A model generated the notes under the pieces. That model ran no database searches. It was not told the DNA's origin and saw only the letters and a list, made by a program, of their open reading frames with translations. Of a DNA stretch of 64,000 bases, positions 20,725 through 32,409 are shown piece by piece (positions within the stretch are counted from its first letter, which is position 1; each line of letters begins with the position of its first letter). The position numbers and the translations under genes are program-made. Where the stretch lies: contig OX463827.1 of NCBI GenBank assembly GCA_949825045.1, positions 4,362,501 through 4,426,500 on the forward strand, read 5' to 3'. Source of the DNA: Argyresthia goedartella (taxonomy: Eukaryota; Arthropoda; Insecta; Lepidoptera; Argyresthiidae).

Positions 20725-23095
20725 ATTTATTTATTACCATTTCAAATTTGTACAGCATTACAGTGACACCAATGCGATTTACCAATGTCATTTAAGTCTA
20801 TAATTACACAAACTACAAATACATACGTAGTAAAATTATTGAAATATCATAAATTATCAAATACAAGTCAAATATATTTATAATAATCATGCATAAGACA
20901 TAAAATAATTAGCCAAAAGTCCAAGAACAACTTTGTCATGCCGTCATCCCGCAGAAATAACCACATTATCGCACAATATGCCTACATGCATCACCCAACA
21001 GATCAGTCAGTGGTGTAGCAGCCAACAGAGCGTTGAGACTGATTCACGCCCTCACCAGCGAAGACTGCTGGTATATGTGCGTGCCAGCCGCTACTAGCTG
21101 CTGGTGCCTGCGCGTAGGTATTTGTCGGGCACGAATAGTGCTCACACCGGTACCGACAAGCGCGACACAGTCACTGTCACCTCGCAACAATCGACACACG
21201 ACATCGGTGTTACGTCTGACCTCCAGTGAGTTGTATACGAGCATACCCAACATAAAAGCGGATGGACAAAGGAGAGGATAGTATCCAAATTTCGAGCAAA
21301 AGTATGTAAAAGCTTTCGTGCGGATTTCAAACAACCGAACAAGATTTATGTTTGGTTCTCACTAGAAACTGGACTACACCCAGATTTCGGAAATCCTTGG
21401 TATTCCGTAATACAAACCTCAATATTTTTTAAGCATTTCTTGGCCAAAGGGCTAATGGGCACATGGAATGTAAGTTTAGGGTCAAACGTAACACCGAGGT
21501 CCTTAATCGAGTACACTCGAGTAAAAGACTCCGTACCGAGTGTATACGTCGCGCTTATAGGCTGAGCAGAGCGCGTGAAGGACATTACATAAAACTTGAC
21601 AGTATTAAATAGGAGTTTGTTGTTCACAGTCCACCTATGGACCGCGTCTTCCTGCAGCAAACTACAATCTTCTTATGAACTCACGGGAAGTATCGGTTTT
21701 AGATCGTCCGCATACAGAAGGAAATTGGCGTATTTGAGCTCATATTTCAGGTCATTTACCATACTGATAAATAACAGGTATTTATCAGTATGGTAAATAA
21801 CAAAGGACCTAGAATAGACCCTTGGCTAACGCCCGACCGATTTTGGTACGGCTGGGACTCAAAAAAGCCGTGTCGCACATATTTCTGGCGGATTTTCAGG
21901 TAGTCAGCGAAGAAAACCAACAGCCGTGAGGCAAATCCAATGACACATAACTTCTTCATTAGGACGACGGCATCGACTCTGTCGAACGCCTTACGGAAGT
22001 CCATATAGAAATGAAATGAAATGAAATGATTTTTATTTGCCAGAAAACAGTAATAAGATGATCTTAAATTTAAAGTATGTGCAGTGTTTTCAGCTTATGT
22101 ATAAGCATGCAAAATAGTATAGTTATAATTTATGAAAAAGCGCAATATTATAGTGAATCGTTTTAATTTAATTCTGATTTAGTTATATAATTCAAATTTA
22201 AAATGTCCGTTTGTAAAATCTTATATTTATAAATGTTTAGTTTCTATATTCTAAATATTCTTTAATGCTATAAAAACAGTGTTGTTGTAGCCACTTAGTA
22301 AGATTATTTTTAAGGACTTGCTAGTCAGTACTTTAAAGTCATCAGGCAGCTTGTTAAACAAAATAATACACATATTGTATATATTCTTCCTATAAATGTC
22401 CTTAAATCCAGGAGGTTGTATAGTAGGTAGGTTCGTGTATTTTGCTCTTATTTGTCTCTGTTGTCCTTCATTTCTGGATCTCCAGTTTTCTCGATGAGAG
22501 GCAACAAAAACACAAACATATCTAATGTATGCACATGGTAGAGGTAAAATATTAAGGTTTTTAAAAAGTGGTTTACATGTTTGATCATGATATAGGCAAC
22601 GTCCACCTGACATCCCTCGTCACTTGTTAACTGAGCGGCGACTCCTGAATCCGTGTTGCGAGTGGCTCAGATACGGCGAAATCTGCGAACTGATTTTGCC
22701 ATGTATGATTGACTCGAACAGTTTTGCCAATGAACTTAGGATCGCAATAGGCCGATATTGATCAACGGAGGCAGTTTCACTTGTCTTGGGGATAGGACTG
22801 ACTCGAAAATGCTTCCAGCTGGTGGGTAATTACCTTGCTCTAGAGCAAGATTGAATATCCGACCCAAAGGGAGAACCAGTTGATCGCTGTAGATCCTTCA
22901 AATAATAAGAGGGACATTGTCCGGTCAAATATGATCAATAAACAAATGAGTACATGACTGATTAAGGTTTGAGTTTGAAAAAGGAAATTTTCCTTTCAAT
23001 TCGTGATTCATGGCTGAATCTCGCACAGGAAAAGGAAACTCCATTAACTCTACCAGTGCTTCTTAAATACGCCCGTTATAGAAGATAGCACCAAG
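20725..23095 (-). pseudogene. Jockey-superfamily LINE RT, split by a nested LINE
   Basis: Minus strand. Between 22595 and about 23095 the frames give the finger region and SHSQHGFRSRRSV. The palm continues at 21756-22007 with MDFRKAFDRVD, SGVSQGSILGPLLF, and the thumb at 21346-21660 with NNKLLFNTVKF and IKDLGVTFD. The FADD box lies in a damaged stretch between them. Removing the insertion 22008-22589 plus one ATATA repeat joins the codons as QVDVAYMDF in frame. The tail region begins near 20725 (TTATTTATTT). Frameshifts and stops elsewhere make it dead. Confidence 0.8.
22008..22589 (-). mobile_element. Nested LINE 3' end with (TTTCA)n tail
   Basis: Flanked by ATATA at 22003-22007 and 22590-22594. 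The left end is GAAATGAAATGAAATG, i.e. a (TTTCA)n tail on the minus strand. The body encodes about 120 residues (22251-22613) of the RT C-terminal region, including LPLPCAYIRYVCVF. 5'-truncated and inserted into the surrounding LINE after that had arrived. Confidence 0.8.
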
Positions 23096-23099
23096 AAAC

Positions 23100-23460
23100 T
23101 CTACGGGGATGTTTTTTTTAATTCTTGTATTTTTTTTTTGTTATTACGCAATGTACAATACACAAATAAAATGACAATATTATTTAATTTAAGTGCTAAT
23201 AAGATGTTTCAAAATAACAATCTATCGAAATAAATAAATAAGAACAAAGACAAGCTGTATTCAACATAACTTACTGGACTTAACCAGGACTGGACCCGTC
23301 CCCCCAAGCAGCACCCGTTCACGAGTATGACTTGTGCACCAGCCATCAGCCCCCTCGCCATATTTGAGGGAGGGGAGCAACCCGCTACAGAGAGCCGCCG
23401 GAAGTACATTTAAATAAAATTTAAACAAACAAATAAATTGTTATGAGCCACCTCACTTAG
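23100..23460 (-). other. Unassigned repeat-like segment
   Basis: Poly(T)-rich start (23112-23140) on the plus strand, i.e. an A-rich end on the minus strand, then a GC-richer part with a 66-codon frame at 23209-23409. Could be a LINE or SINE 3' end. I cannot name it. Confidence 0.35.
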
Positions 23461-23479
23461 CACTTTTGCACACTTATTT

Positions 23480-24180
23480 TATTACCAGACTATTAAATTT
23501 CATTATTTCATCTTACTATCATTATCATGGAGCTTGGGGCATTGAGGCCATGCAGTATTGTCTTTTACATAGTCATTAATAGTGTTATAGGCTTTCTTTA
23601 TAAGATCAGCCTTAATTACCTTTGCATGGGCAACTGATCTATTCCCTCTGGTAACTTATTATAAAAGCGTATACAGTTCCCCATAAATGAACCATTAACC
23701 TTCTGCAACCAAAATCTAGGTACATTCAGTTTATTTTTATTTCCAGTGTTGAAATTATGAAAATCGCTATTTTTGACAATTCCATTTCTTAGTTTTCCGA
23801 ACGTACAATAAGTTTTCTTATATGTATTGATAAGCCACTGTAAGAATATTGAACTTCTTAAATCTTTCCCTTAGAGAATCGCGGGATTTCAAATTATTTT
23901 AACGAATTGCTCCCTTCTGCATCACAAATACCGATAGTATATTTGCAGCTTGACCCCACAACCGAATGCCATATGACATAATGCTGTGAAAGTAACTAAA
24001 ATGTACGTAAACTGTCTAATTTTTCATATAGCTAAAGCTGCAGAGCTCAATCTTCCAGCAATAGGCGATGTGTGAGGACCCCACTGCAAGAGTTTAGTCG
24101 ACTGTACCAGGTTTATTCATTGAAATACTAAAAGTTGGATTGACGTTGGTAGCGAGAATTTACACATTTGTTTTTTTTTT
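23480..24180 (-). pseudogene. Jockey-like LINE RT C-terminal remnant
   Basis: On the minus strand broken frames read LQWGPHTSPIAGRLSSAA, then a thumb region with FTALCHMAFGCGV, similar in layout to the LINE at 51273-52205 (LQWGPHIDKLAGKLSSAA). Stops are frequent. Only the C-terminal portion is present. Confidence 0.7.
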
Positions 24181-24821
24181 GTTAGAATTGAAACAATACA
24201 TTATTAGTAGTACACCACTTAAGGCCTGGCGTGATTGCTATGTTAACGTAGTCAAATTTTTTTTGGGTTCTGTAAATCTTAAAAATAAGTGAAGTTAGTT
24301 TTTTTAGAGAAAAGGCATAATCGTTAATATACACCAAAAACAAAAACTTTTGCTTTTATCGTCAGCGGACTGTTTTTTGAGGCATGCAGTTAGTTTTGCA
24401 TAGGTATGTACTTCTTAATTTTTACATCGTGTTAAGTGTTTAAAGTTGTTTTAAGCATATAGTGAAAACTCCACAATGATGATGATTTGTAAGTTTTAGA
24501 GAGCTGACTAAACACACAAGCAATACACTTTCTGACAAAGTTTTTTTTTTCTGCACGCAATTTATTAAAATCTTCATAGGCCTTATTTATAAAAATCTTC
24601 ATAGGTATCGGTTTCTGGATTTGTTCGGTAAAAGATTTTGTGCAAAATCTTCTACTTTAAGATGACAGAAATCAGGCCTGCAGGTTATTATTCTGTGCAG
24701 GCCAGTTCTTCATCGGATGAAGTATTTGACATGCTGAACTAACACTTTTAACAAGTAAAAACTTGTAATTACTTATTTTATTCCAGTCGCAAGTGAACAA
24801 ACATTTGGATCACATGAAATT
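24181..24821. other. No gene recognised
   Basis: AT-rich flank of the copia insertion. Two copies of a short TATAAAAATCTTCATAGG unit lie at about 24572-24605. Confidence 0.4.
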
Positions 24822-24826
24822 GTTAC

Positions 24827-24965
24827 TATTGGGAATGGGAGCAGCGAAAAACGTGTGTACTGTATGACGATCATATATTGAATGAAACATTGAGTGAATC
24901 ATCTTTATGAGTGGTAAATGAATGAACATTTTATAGATGAGTGAATGGAATTTTGTATTCCAATA
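24827..24965 (-). repeat. copia 3' LTR
   Basis: 139 bp, begins TATTGGGAATGGGAG and ends GTATTCCAATA on the plus strand; the ends are inverted (TATTGG/CCAATA). They deviate from the standard TG...CA ends in the first bases. Same sequence as 29152-29290. Confidence 0.95.
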
Positions 24966-24982
24966 ATCCCCCTCAAAATTTC
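24966..24982 (-). promoter_or_regulatory. copia polypurine tract
   Basis: Minus-strand AAATTTTGAGGGGGAT ends exactly at the 3' LTR start. Confidence 0.75.
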
Positions 24983-25141
24983 TACTGTTATATAATTCAA
25001 ATAAGTATTAATTACTTATTTATCAATTGTGTACTCACATAATTTTAAGTTTGATTACATGTAAGTATCTCAAATTATGTTTTGGTTACATAATTTTTAG
25101 TATTTACACAATGTGTATTATAATTTCAGTAGACATTTAAA

Positions 25142-26413
25142 CTATAATAAGTTTAATTTTGATCTTAATTGGAGGAATTTTTCTGATGGTACCATTTTCG
25201 TGAAGATGTCAGCCAGTTGATTTCCTGAGGAAACGTATTCTAACTTTATTACTTTGTTAGTAATTTGTTCACGTGTGAAATGGTATTTAATGTCTATATG
25301 TTTTGATCTTTTATGGTTTGTGGGGTTATTTGCAATACATATACAGCTATTGTTATCTTCATATATTGGAATGGGCTGTGGTATTTGGATTGCAATACTA
25401 TTTAACAAAGATCTTATCCACATTGCTTCTCTCACAGCTTCGAATAGGGCCATATACTCAGCTTCCGTTGAGGAGGCGGCAACTGTGCTTTGTTTGCGAG
25501 TATTCCATGATATGGAACAGTTATCAAACACTTGGAATATGTAACCTGTTGTGCTTTTACGATCATTTTCGTCGCCTGCCCAATCTGAATCTGCATACCC
25601 ATGAAGTAATTGCTGATAATCGCACTTCTTATAGGTCAACTTTAAATTAAGAGTTCCTTTAATATATCTTAAAAGATGTTTTAAGCATTTCCACAATTCC
25701 GTATTATTCTTGCTTTGGTACCTACTCAGAATACAGATTGCTGAGCAAATATCTGGCCGTGTGCAAAGCATGGCATACATGAGGCAGCCTATAACGTTTT
25801 TGCAAGGTGCATCATAGTTTGTATCGGAGTTCAGGGCCAGATGGTCTAGTTTTGATGGGAATGGTGACTTTGATGGATTACAGTCACTCATGGTAAACTT
25901 GCTTAAAACATTATTTAAGTAAACTGACTGATCTAAAGTGATTGTATCATCAATTCTAATTACTCTTATGCCTAAGAATAATTTTATTTCATTTAAGTCA
26001 GTCATGTCAAACATCTTCATTAAACATTCTTTATACATTTTTAAAATATAAGTTTGCTTTGTACATAAAATCAAATCATCAACGTAAAGTACAATATATA
26101 CATTATTGTCAGTGCAATTTTTATCAAGAATGTATAAACATGGATCTACTCCTGAATTTTTAAAACCAAGTTCCTTGAGAACGTGATCAAAACGTTGGAA
26201 CCAGCATCTAGAAGATTGTTTTAAGCCGTACAATGTTTTAGTTAACTTGCAAACCTGGTTCGGTTTTGCAGAAACACCCTCAGGCACCTCCATGTAAATA
26301 TCATTTTCAAGTACTCCATTTAAAAATGCAGTCTTTACATCTAAGTGATGTACTTGCAAATCATACTGATTTGCGAATGCTAACATGAATCTAAATGTAG
26401 ATATACGCGCCAC
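25142..26413 (-). pseudogene. copia reverse transcriptase and RNase H
   Basis: 423 open codons. The first part has QVHHLDVKTAFLNG with the first catalytic Asp, LYGLKQSSRCW, then LYVDDLIL, the copia YVDD active site near residue 111. RNase H follows with YADSDWAGDENDRKSTTGY, AASSTEAEYMAL and IYEDNNSCI, and KHIDIKYHF near the end. The frame stops after KLNLL, a normal copia end. It is disconnected from the integrase by a deletion and frameshift near 26410-26430, so the initial Met is not the real start. The domain itself looks undamaged. Confidence 0.95.
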
Positions 26414-27551
26414 TGGTGAATTGAAGATATTTTTGCGTAAAACCGCGAGCTACAAGACGTGCCTTATAACGGGTTGGTTCTCCCAACTCATTATTTTTAA
26501 TCGTAAAGATCCATTTACAATCCACTATATTCACATGTTTGGGTCTTTCTACAAGAACCCATGTTTGATTTTTATGTAAAGATTCTATTTCACTCTCTAC
26601 AGCTTTAAACCACTTATCGCTATCGTCCCTGTTTGAAATATCACCATAAGTGCTTGGTAGCGACTGAACAGTAGTTAATGATAAGTAGCACAAATCTGTA
26701 TCACACATTTCTTTATAATTTATTGACGGCAGTTGTTGAATTCTTTCACTTCGCCTTATTTTGTTTGACCAATTTTCGGCATCCGATTGATCATCGGGTA
26801 GACTCTCGTGTTTCGTGCCTGTTGACTTATTATCACCGTTAGGCATATCAACTTCGGCGGGCATTTGTTTACTTTGGTTTGTCGGCCTGGAATGAACAAA
26901 GCTCAATTCGTCGAATATGACATCACGGGCTACAAAGGATTGGTTATTTTGAACATTGAACAGCTTATAACCATTATTATCGTATCCGATTAGTATTGCT
27001 TTAAACGATTTATTTTCAAACTTTGTTTTTCTCGTTTTATCATGGACATAGGCCGTTGCACCAAATATTCTTAGATGTCTTATTTTAGGTTTTTTATTAT
27101 GCCACATTTCGTATGGTGTTTTGTTGTTGGTCAGAGCTTTAGTAGGGAGTCTATTTATTAGGTAGGTAGATGTTAATATTGCTTCCCCCCAAAAAGACTT
27201 TACTAATTTCGCATTTGCAATCATGATTCTAGCCATTTCGGTAAGCGTGCGATTCATTCGCTCTGACACACCATTTTGCTGTGGTGTATATGGTACCGTT
27301 AGATGGTACGTGATACCCTTGGAAACACAAAACTCTTTAAAATCATTTGAAAGATATTCTCTACCGTTATCGCAATACAGATTTGTGACTTTCGTATTGA
27401 ATAGATTTTCACTCTTAGCAACAAAATCTTTAAAACATTTAAGCACTTCCGATTTTGCATTCATTAAGTACGTCACTGTATAATGAGTGTAGTCGTCAAT
27501 AAAACTAACGAAATAGTTTTTGTGATCAACGGTGCTAGGCGTTATCGGACC
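26391..27551 (-). pseudogene. copia integrase and linker
   Basis: Open from just after the TGA at 27552-27554 down to 26391; the first ATG in frame is at 27476. Begins GPITPSTVDHKNYFVSFIDDYT with the first integrase Asp, then LYCDNGREYLSNDF (second Asp) and YTPQQNGVSERMNRTL (catalytic Glu). The insect copia motif LPTKALTNNKTPYEMWHNKKP follows, then a linker and the start of RT with YKARLVARGFTQK. After this the frame is lost: about 20 nt expected before SPVARIST are missing, and it ends in a short false tail. Confidence 0.95.
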
Positions 27552-28499
27552 TCACACATCTGATTGTATAATGTGAAGGGGCCGATTCAAGTGCTTTTTC
27601 TCTTTAGTTTTTGCAAACGGGAGACGGGATTGTTTACCAAGAATACAAGGTTCACAAATGGTATTGCTGGGATTTATCTCATTTATCAATGAGTGGTCGC
27701 TTTCATCTATTGTACCCTTTAGTATTTGAAACTTTTGTTTGTTGACATGTCCAAGTCGTCTGTGCCACAAATTATAAGCGTCAGCGGAATCATGGGTCAA
27801 GTGAACATCGTGTCGATTTACTCGAAAATTTAGTCTGAACAGGTTATTACTGTTGACCCCAGTCATAATGCATTTGTCCTTATGATGCACCTGAACACCG
27901 TTGTTGTCAAAAATCACTGTAAAAGCTGCATGTTGCATCCTATTTACAGAAAGTAAATTATGACGTACCTCGGGCGAAAACAACACATCATCAATCAAGC
28001 CTTTAATACCCAAGTTTGTTGTCACCTGGATTGTTCCTTTACCGTAGGCTTGTATAGACTCGCCGTTTTTCGCAACTCCGATCTTGAGAGGCGTCGGTAG
28101 TTCCGAGTACGTGGTAAACACATCAAGGGTGTTTACAATATGATCAGTCGCACCCGAATCTAAGAGGAAAGATATTTCCCTATTAGTAAAATTACTGTTA
28201 GAATCAAATAACTTACAATCGGGTGAAACCATAAAAGCGAAACTGCCCTCGTCATTGTTGCAGGGCTGCGCGTTGTGCGCCGACCTCTGGTAGCCGCTGC
28301 TGTTTCCGCTGGCTCCATCTTTCTGGATTTTCTTGAAATATCGGCAGTCCTTCTTATAATGATTTCGGCGCCCACAGTGATCGCAGTACATTTTGGAAAT
28401 TTTGTACGTTGAATTTCCGGCATTATGATTTTGTTTCACTTGAGGATAGGATTTTTTATACGAAAAATTTCCTTGCTTTGATTTTCTCTTCATGATCAA
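27552..28499 (-). pseudogene. copia nucleocapsid, protease and pre-integrase domain
   Basis: 315 codons. Zinc knuckle CDHCGRRNHYKKDC, aspartic protease site FLLDSGATDHIVN, then the pre-integrase zinc region with LWHRRLGHVNKQKF and CEPCILGKQSRLPF. It ends HIIQSDV then TGA, where copia relatives have Cys (TGT) before GPITP; sequence after the stop continues in the same frame. The upstream end overlaps gag by 44 nt in another frame. Confidence 0.95.
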
Positions 28500-29031
28500 G
28501 CAGCCGTGTCTTCAAAAAGGACAGGTTCAAATGTTCTTCACCGAGAGTTTCCAGTGCCGTGATAACACCATCGTATGAACTGGGCAGCGTCAACAGGATG
28601 TGAGACACCTTATCCATTTCGTCGAGTCTTGCTCCGGCGGAAATAAGTTCAATAATGATGTTGTGGAACTTTGTGAAATGTTGAAGTAGGGAATCATCTG
28701 GCTGAAGTTTGAGGTTCAGTAATTGCTTGCGTAGCGCCAACTGTGTGGCCAGGCTTCGTCTTTCATAAATTTTATTGAGATTATCCAGTATGGATTTAGC
28801 CGTTACAGCGTCTTTTGCAAAATTCAGAAATGCATCACCCAAATATTCCACAATAATACCTTTTGCAGTCTGGTTATTTTTCAGCCACTCAGCGTCAGGA
28901 TTAACCGGTATTGGTTCTTCAATAACAGCAGCCACTTGAAGTTCTTCTAATAATGATTTTATCCGGAATTTCCAAGTACTGTAGCGTTCACCTTTAAATT
29001 GCTGGATGTTTCGTTTGCTTCGCGACTCCAT
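28456..29031 (-). pseudogene. copia gag (capsid part)
   Basis: 191 codons from ATG at 29029-29031. Capsid-like helical protein with FKGERYSTWKFRIKSLLE near the start, KSILDNLNKIYERRS and LTLPSSYDGVITALETL, the usual gag pattern of copia elements, followed by LLDHEEK. It would normally run straight into the zinc knuckle. An extra base, best placed in the AAAA run at 28482-28485, shifts the frame and ends the product early. A programmed shift is possible but would be unusual for copia here. Confidence 0.9.
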
Positions 29032-29137
29032 TGTTCAATCAACACCGCACTGAAGTATCGCACTGCACAGTTCAAAGTTCACATAAACAAAACGTAAGAG
29101 CTTTAGCTAGCTTGAATTTATTTATTTACTTTGTGCT

Positions 29138-29151
29138 CTGGGCCCATAACC
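29138..29151 (-). promoter_or_regulatory. copia primer-binding site (initiator tRNA-Met internal)
   Basis: Minus-strand GGTTATGGGCCCAG follows the 5' LTR directly. It is complementary to the anticodon-stem region of initiator tRNA-Met (CTGGGCCCATAACC), the half-tRNA priming known for Drosophila copia. Confidence 0.85.
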
Positions 29152-29290
29152 TATTGGGAATGGGAGCAGCGAAAAACGTGTGTACTGTATGACGATCATA
29201 TATTGAATGAAACATTGAGTGAATCATCTTTATGAGTGGTAAATGAATGAACATTTTATAGATGAGTGAATGGAATTTTGTATTCCAATA
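29152..29290 (-). repeat. copia 5' LTR
   Basis: 139 bp, no difference seen from the 3' LTR. On the minus strand it would drive transcription; no clear TATA box could be picked out. Confidence 0.95.
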
Positions 29291-29295
29291 GTTAC

Positions 29296-30034
29296 TTTTT
29301 CAGTAAAAGGTTTTGTTATCATTTTATAATAAAAAATATTGTTTCACCAAGAATTTTTGCATAGATTTACCTGTAAAGTGAACTTTACGCACCACCTGCT
29401 CGAAAATGACACTTTATATATCATGCAGACCTAAGCAACTCATTATAGCTCTAGGCCTTAGCGGTCACATAAAGTTTAACTGAATCTCATTATATCACAA
29501 CCTAGATCACTCCAGGGTTTAAAGTGATTTTCACTTCTCATAGTTCTTACTGCTATGGCCTTAAAATCTAATTTCGTGTAGTACGCTCGGCGCTCACAGC
29601 CCAGCTCCCCGGGGGCGGGGGCGGAGGCGGAGAGCGGGCGGCGCCGAACTTATTAGAAAATCGAGCTCGCCACGGCGAGCTGAATGGAACATATTTTAAA
29701 TAAAACAAAACCCGCGAGTTGTAAGACGCTGCAACTGGACTAATGTATCGAACATAAATTTTCACATTAGTTTACTTTAATAAAATGCTCTTTTTAGTTG
29801 CATTACCTAGTATATTTTCTCGCAGGAGTTGTAAAGTTAAGAGTTCACTTCTTGGAGATAAATCTATTTTGTCTTGGGCATGCTAGAATCCCTCAGTACA
29901 CTCAGGACTTAGTCCTTAATTCCACTCTCACTTCGCTCGGGAGTTGAATCTGGGGTCCTTTGTTACGTTCAGGATTCATTATCGAGCCCATGACATAAAA
30001 CAATCCTTTATCCCCTTGCTGCATAATCTACTAT
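29296..30034. other. Non-coding flank with a GC-rich island
   Basis: 29600-29645 is strongly GC-rich (GGGGGCGGGGGCGGAGGCGG) in otherwise AT-rich DNA; a CGAGCTCGCCACGGCGAGCTG near-palindrome follows at about 29662. No gene or element end recognised. Confidence 0.4.
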
Positions 30035-32240
30035 GATCTAAACACGTATCATAAAACCTCTTTACTGGGTCTAAAAACTGCACGTTTTTGGACCCATTAT
30101 AATGATAAGCATAAGATAGATAGATAGATAATTCATTTATTCATTGTTCGGTACAAACACAAAAACATTATTGGTTATTAACATATTACAAACCACACAA
30201 AATTAATTATGACAAAAAACATCAAAGAAATCAAATAAAACAATGAAAATAATTATAATTAACACAGCAAAAATATGGAAAGTAAGGATCACTATGTGGC
30301 ACTGTGACTGTACCGCGACAATGAAATGGCCCTGACTCAGCAATGTCACAGACGAATCTGTGACGCTGATATTCTGCCAGAGCCAAAGCGGACGAGACAG
30401 CAATAGGCTTAAGTACACAAAATACACAAATTATTACAGCAAATACATAAATTTAAAAAATAAAATAAAATATTAAAAACTACTAATATGGAATTGAATT
30501 AATTATTGCAATTGAATTTGAATTTAAATTGAATTAGTAATGCATAGAATAGTATCGGAATTGTGTGATTTAAATTAGATGAAATTTCAGAATTGTATAA
30601 TATGAATAGAAAAAGGATAATATAATGTCAATGATTATGTCGTATGGTAGTCAAAATAAAAAAGAATGAATTTTGTGAGGTAGGAGATTTCTTCAGGTTA
30701 TAGCCAAGGGCATTACAGTTATTTTAAAGTGCTGCCTCCTCAGCCTTCTGCTGCAGTATTAGAAAGATTCTAAAGGCACTTCTGAAACCAGCCTTACTAT
30801 TTAGCAATCGAAGGGGTGGTGGGATGTTATTCCAGCACTTTGTGGCACGGTATTTAAAACTGCCACGGAAAGCTGCACTTTTGTGTCGAGGCATTGAGAG
30901 GAGAGGAGCGACTCTCTGGGACAGACACCAGGTGAGTTTATCATAAAGATAAAGCGGTGTTCGCGTCCGGACAACCAAAAGCAACATTGAATAATAAAGA
31001 TTTTGTCTAGCTTTCAATCGTAAAATATTTGCCTTATTTAAAAAAGGAGTGACGCGCGTTCGAGGAGAAATCACGAAGCAGAACCTGGCACAGGCGTTTT
31101 GTACTCTTTGTAAGAGTTTTTGCGTTTTCTCAAACAGACACGATCCATACACCGTAATACCGAAGTTTAGCTTGGAAAGCACTAAGGCTTCAATAAATAG
31201 TATTCTCAGGTCAACGCTGAGAAGATCCCGGATTCTATACAGAACAAGTCTATAAAAGCAGTTTCTAACTATCTCAAGAACATGTCCCTCAAATCGCAGT
31301 TGATCATCCATAAGAAGACCAAGGTTTCGAGCCTCGCGGACCCGTGTGATAGCGATTCCATTAACTAGAACTTGTGGATCATGCATCGTTATATCCTTTA
31401 TCTGATTTTTTGAGCCCATTATCATAAACTTCGACTTATTTGGGTTGAGGACTTAAGTGTTATCAGAGGACCACTGCGATATGCGGTCCAGATCGTCATT
31501 TAAAGCTTTCACCCCTATACAGGGATCATTGTCTACCGAGACATAAATTTGCAGATCATCAGCATACAAATGATAATTACTGTTAATTATGCATCTAGTG
31601 ATATCAGCACTGTATATTATAAACAGAAGCGGTCCATGTATGGATCCTTGCGGGACTCCTCTATCCAGGTTAGCCAGCCGCGACTGCAACTGAGATCCAT
31701 CAGCTTTGTCTAGCACCACCCGTTGGCTCCGAGTTATTAAACCAGTTTATGGTGGAAACGTCAAAGCCATAGAAAGCCAGCTTAGACAGTAAAAGAGGGA
31801 TGTTTAAAGCATCGAAAGCCCTGGAAAAATCCAGGAGAGCCAGTACGGTGCCCCTGCCTTGATCCTGAGAAGACATGATATTATCCACAACGTCCAACAT
31901 AATGATATACTACTTGGTAAAAACTCAATTCTTATCTGAATATTGATACATAATGACTATAGTGTATCAGTATTTCGACGTATTATCACATTAAAATTTC
32001 GTACGCCGACGCCCGCCTGTGTGCCGCCACTAGTGTGTCTGTGAAGTTGGTACTACTGAAGCTTGCTTGTTAAGCTTGCTTAAAAAGTGCAGAGCAATCA
32101 ATGCCACAATGCCGGTCGAACATGCGATTCCGGAACACATCAAAGAGAGCTTATGATATGTGTGTAGATAAACTAGTGTAGGTAACTGTACATAATTAGG
32201 CATTAAAACTCTCGCGTGATCAGTCGCGTATCAGTCATAT
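30035..32240 (+). mobile_element. Composite MITE family, copy d (split by a LINE)
   Basis: Left part 30035-30114 (ACACGTATCATAAAACCTCTTT onward) and right part 31898-32240 (ACTACTTGGTAAAAACTC through TTATGATATGTGTGTAGATAAAC). Rejoining at the CATAA repeat gives AGCATAATGATATACTAC, which parallels AGCATAATGTTAAACTAC in copy a. Confidence 0.75.
30115..31897 (-). pseudogene. LINE RT, 5'-truncated, inserted in a MITE
   Basis: Tail (GATA)n at 30115-30128. Minus-strand coding: 31700-31900 has TVLALLDFSRAFDALN; 31453-31719 has [16 protein letters not shown] and [11 protein letters not shown] (active site YADD); 30724-31425 has the thumb, RNLGLLMDDQL, and the C-terminus CWNNIPPPLR. Lesions: a one-base shift near 31710, and an in-frame TAA at 31453-31455 inside an otherwise continuous DNT-VLNPNKSKF stretch. 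Direct repeats CATAA at 30110-30114 and 31898-31902. Few lesions, so relatively young. Confidence 0.8.
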
Positions 32241-32255
32241 AAACTACTATTATGA

Positions 32256-32407
32256 CATAGAGCATCATGTCTATTATGACGTTATCTGGCATCTTGGTTG
32301 CAAGTTGGCCCCATACCCTGAACCGGCCCCATAAGCTAACAACCTACAATTTTTTAACCCTCGATAGATTTTAATTTCTGACATGTCGGACATGATGCTC
32401 TGTATTA
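32256..32407. mobile_element. Short terminal-inverted-repeat element (about 150 bp)
   Basis: AGAGCATCATGTC near the left end and GACATGATGCTCT near the right end are inverted over at least 13 bp. No ORF. Could be a small MITE. Confidence 0.45.
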
Positions 32408-32409
32408 TA

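Larger units (their letters stand above)
24827..29290 (-). mobile_element. Ty1/copia retrotransposon, complete, identical LTRs
   Basis: 4464 bp with 139-bp LTRs at both ends that I read as identical, and GTTAC duplications at 24822-24826 and 29291-29295. Minus-strand order is the Pseudoviridae order: 5' LTR, primer site, gag, zinc knuckle, protease, integrase, RT, RNase H, polypurine tract, 3' LTR. The coding region carries a frameshift, a stop and a deletion, so it cannot make its own full polyprotein. LTR identity implies recent insertion, so the lesions probably pre-date the jump. Confidence 0.95.
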
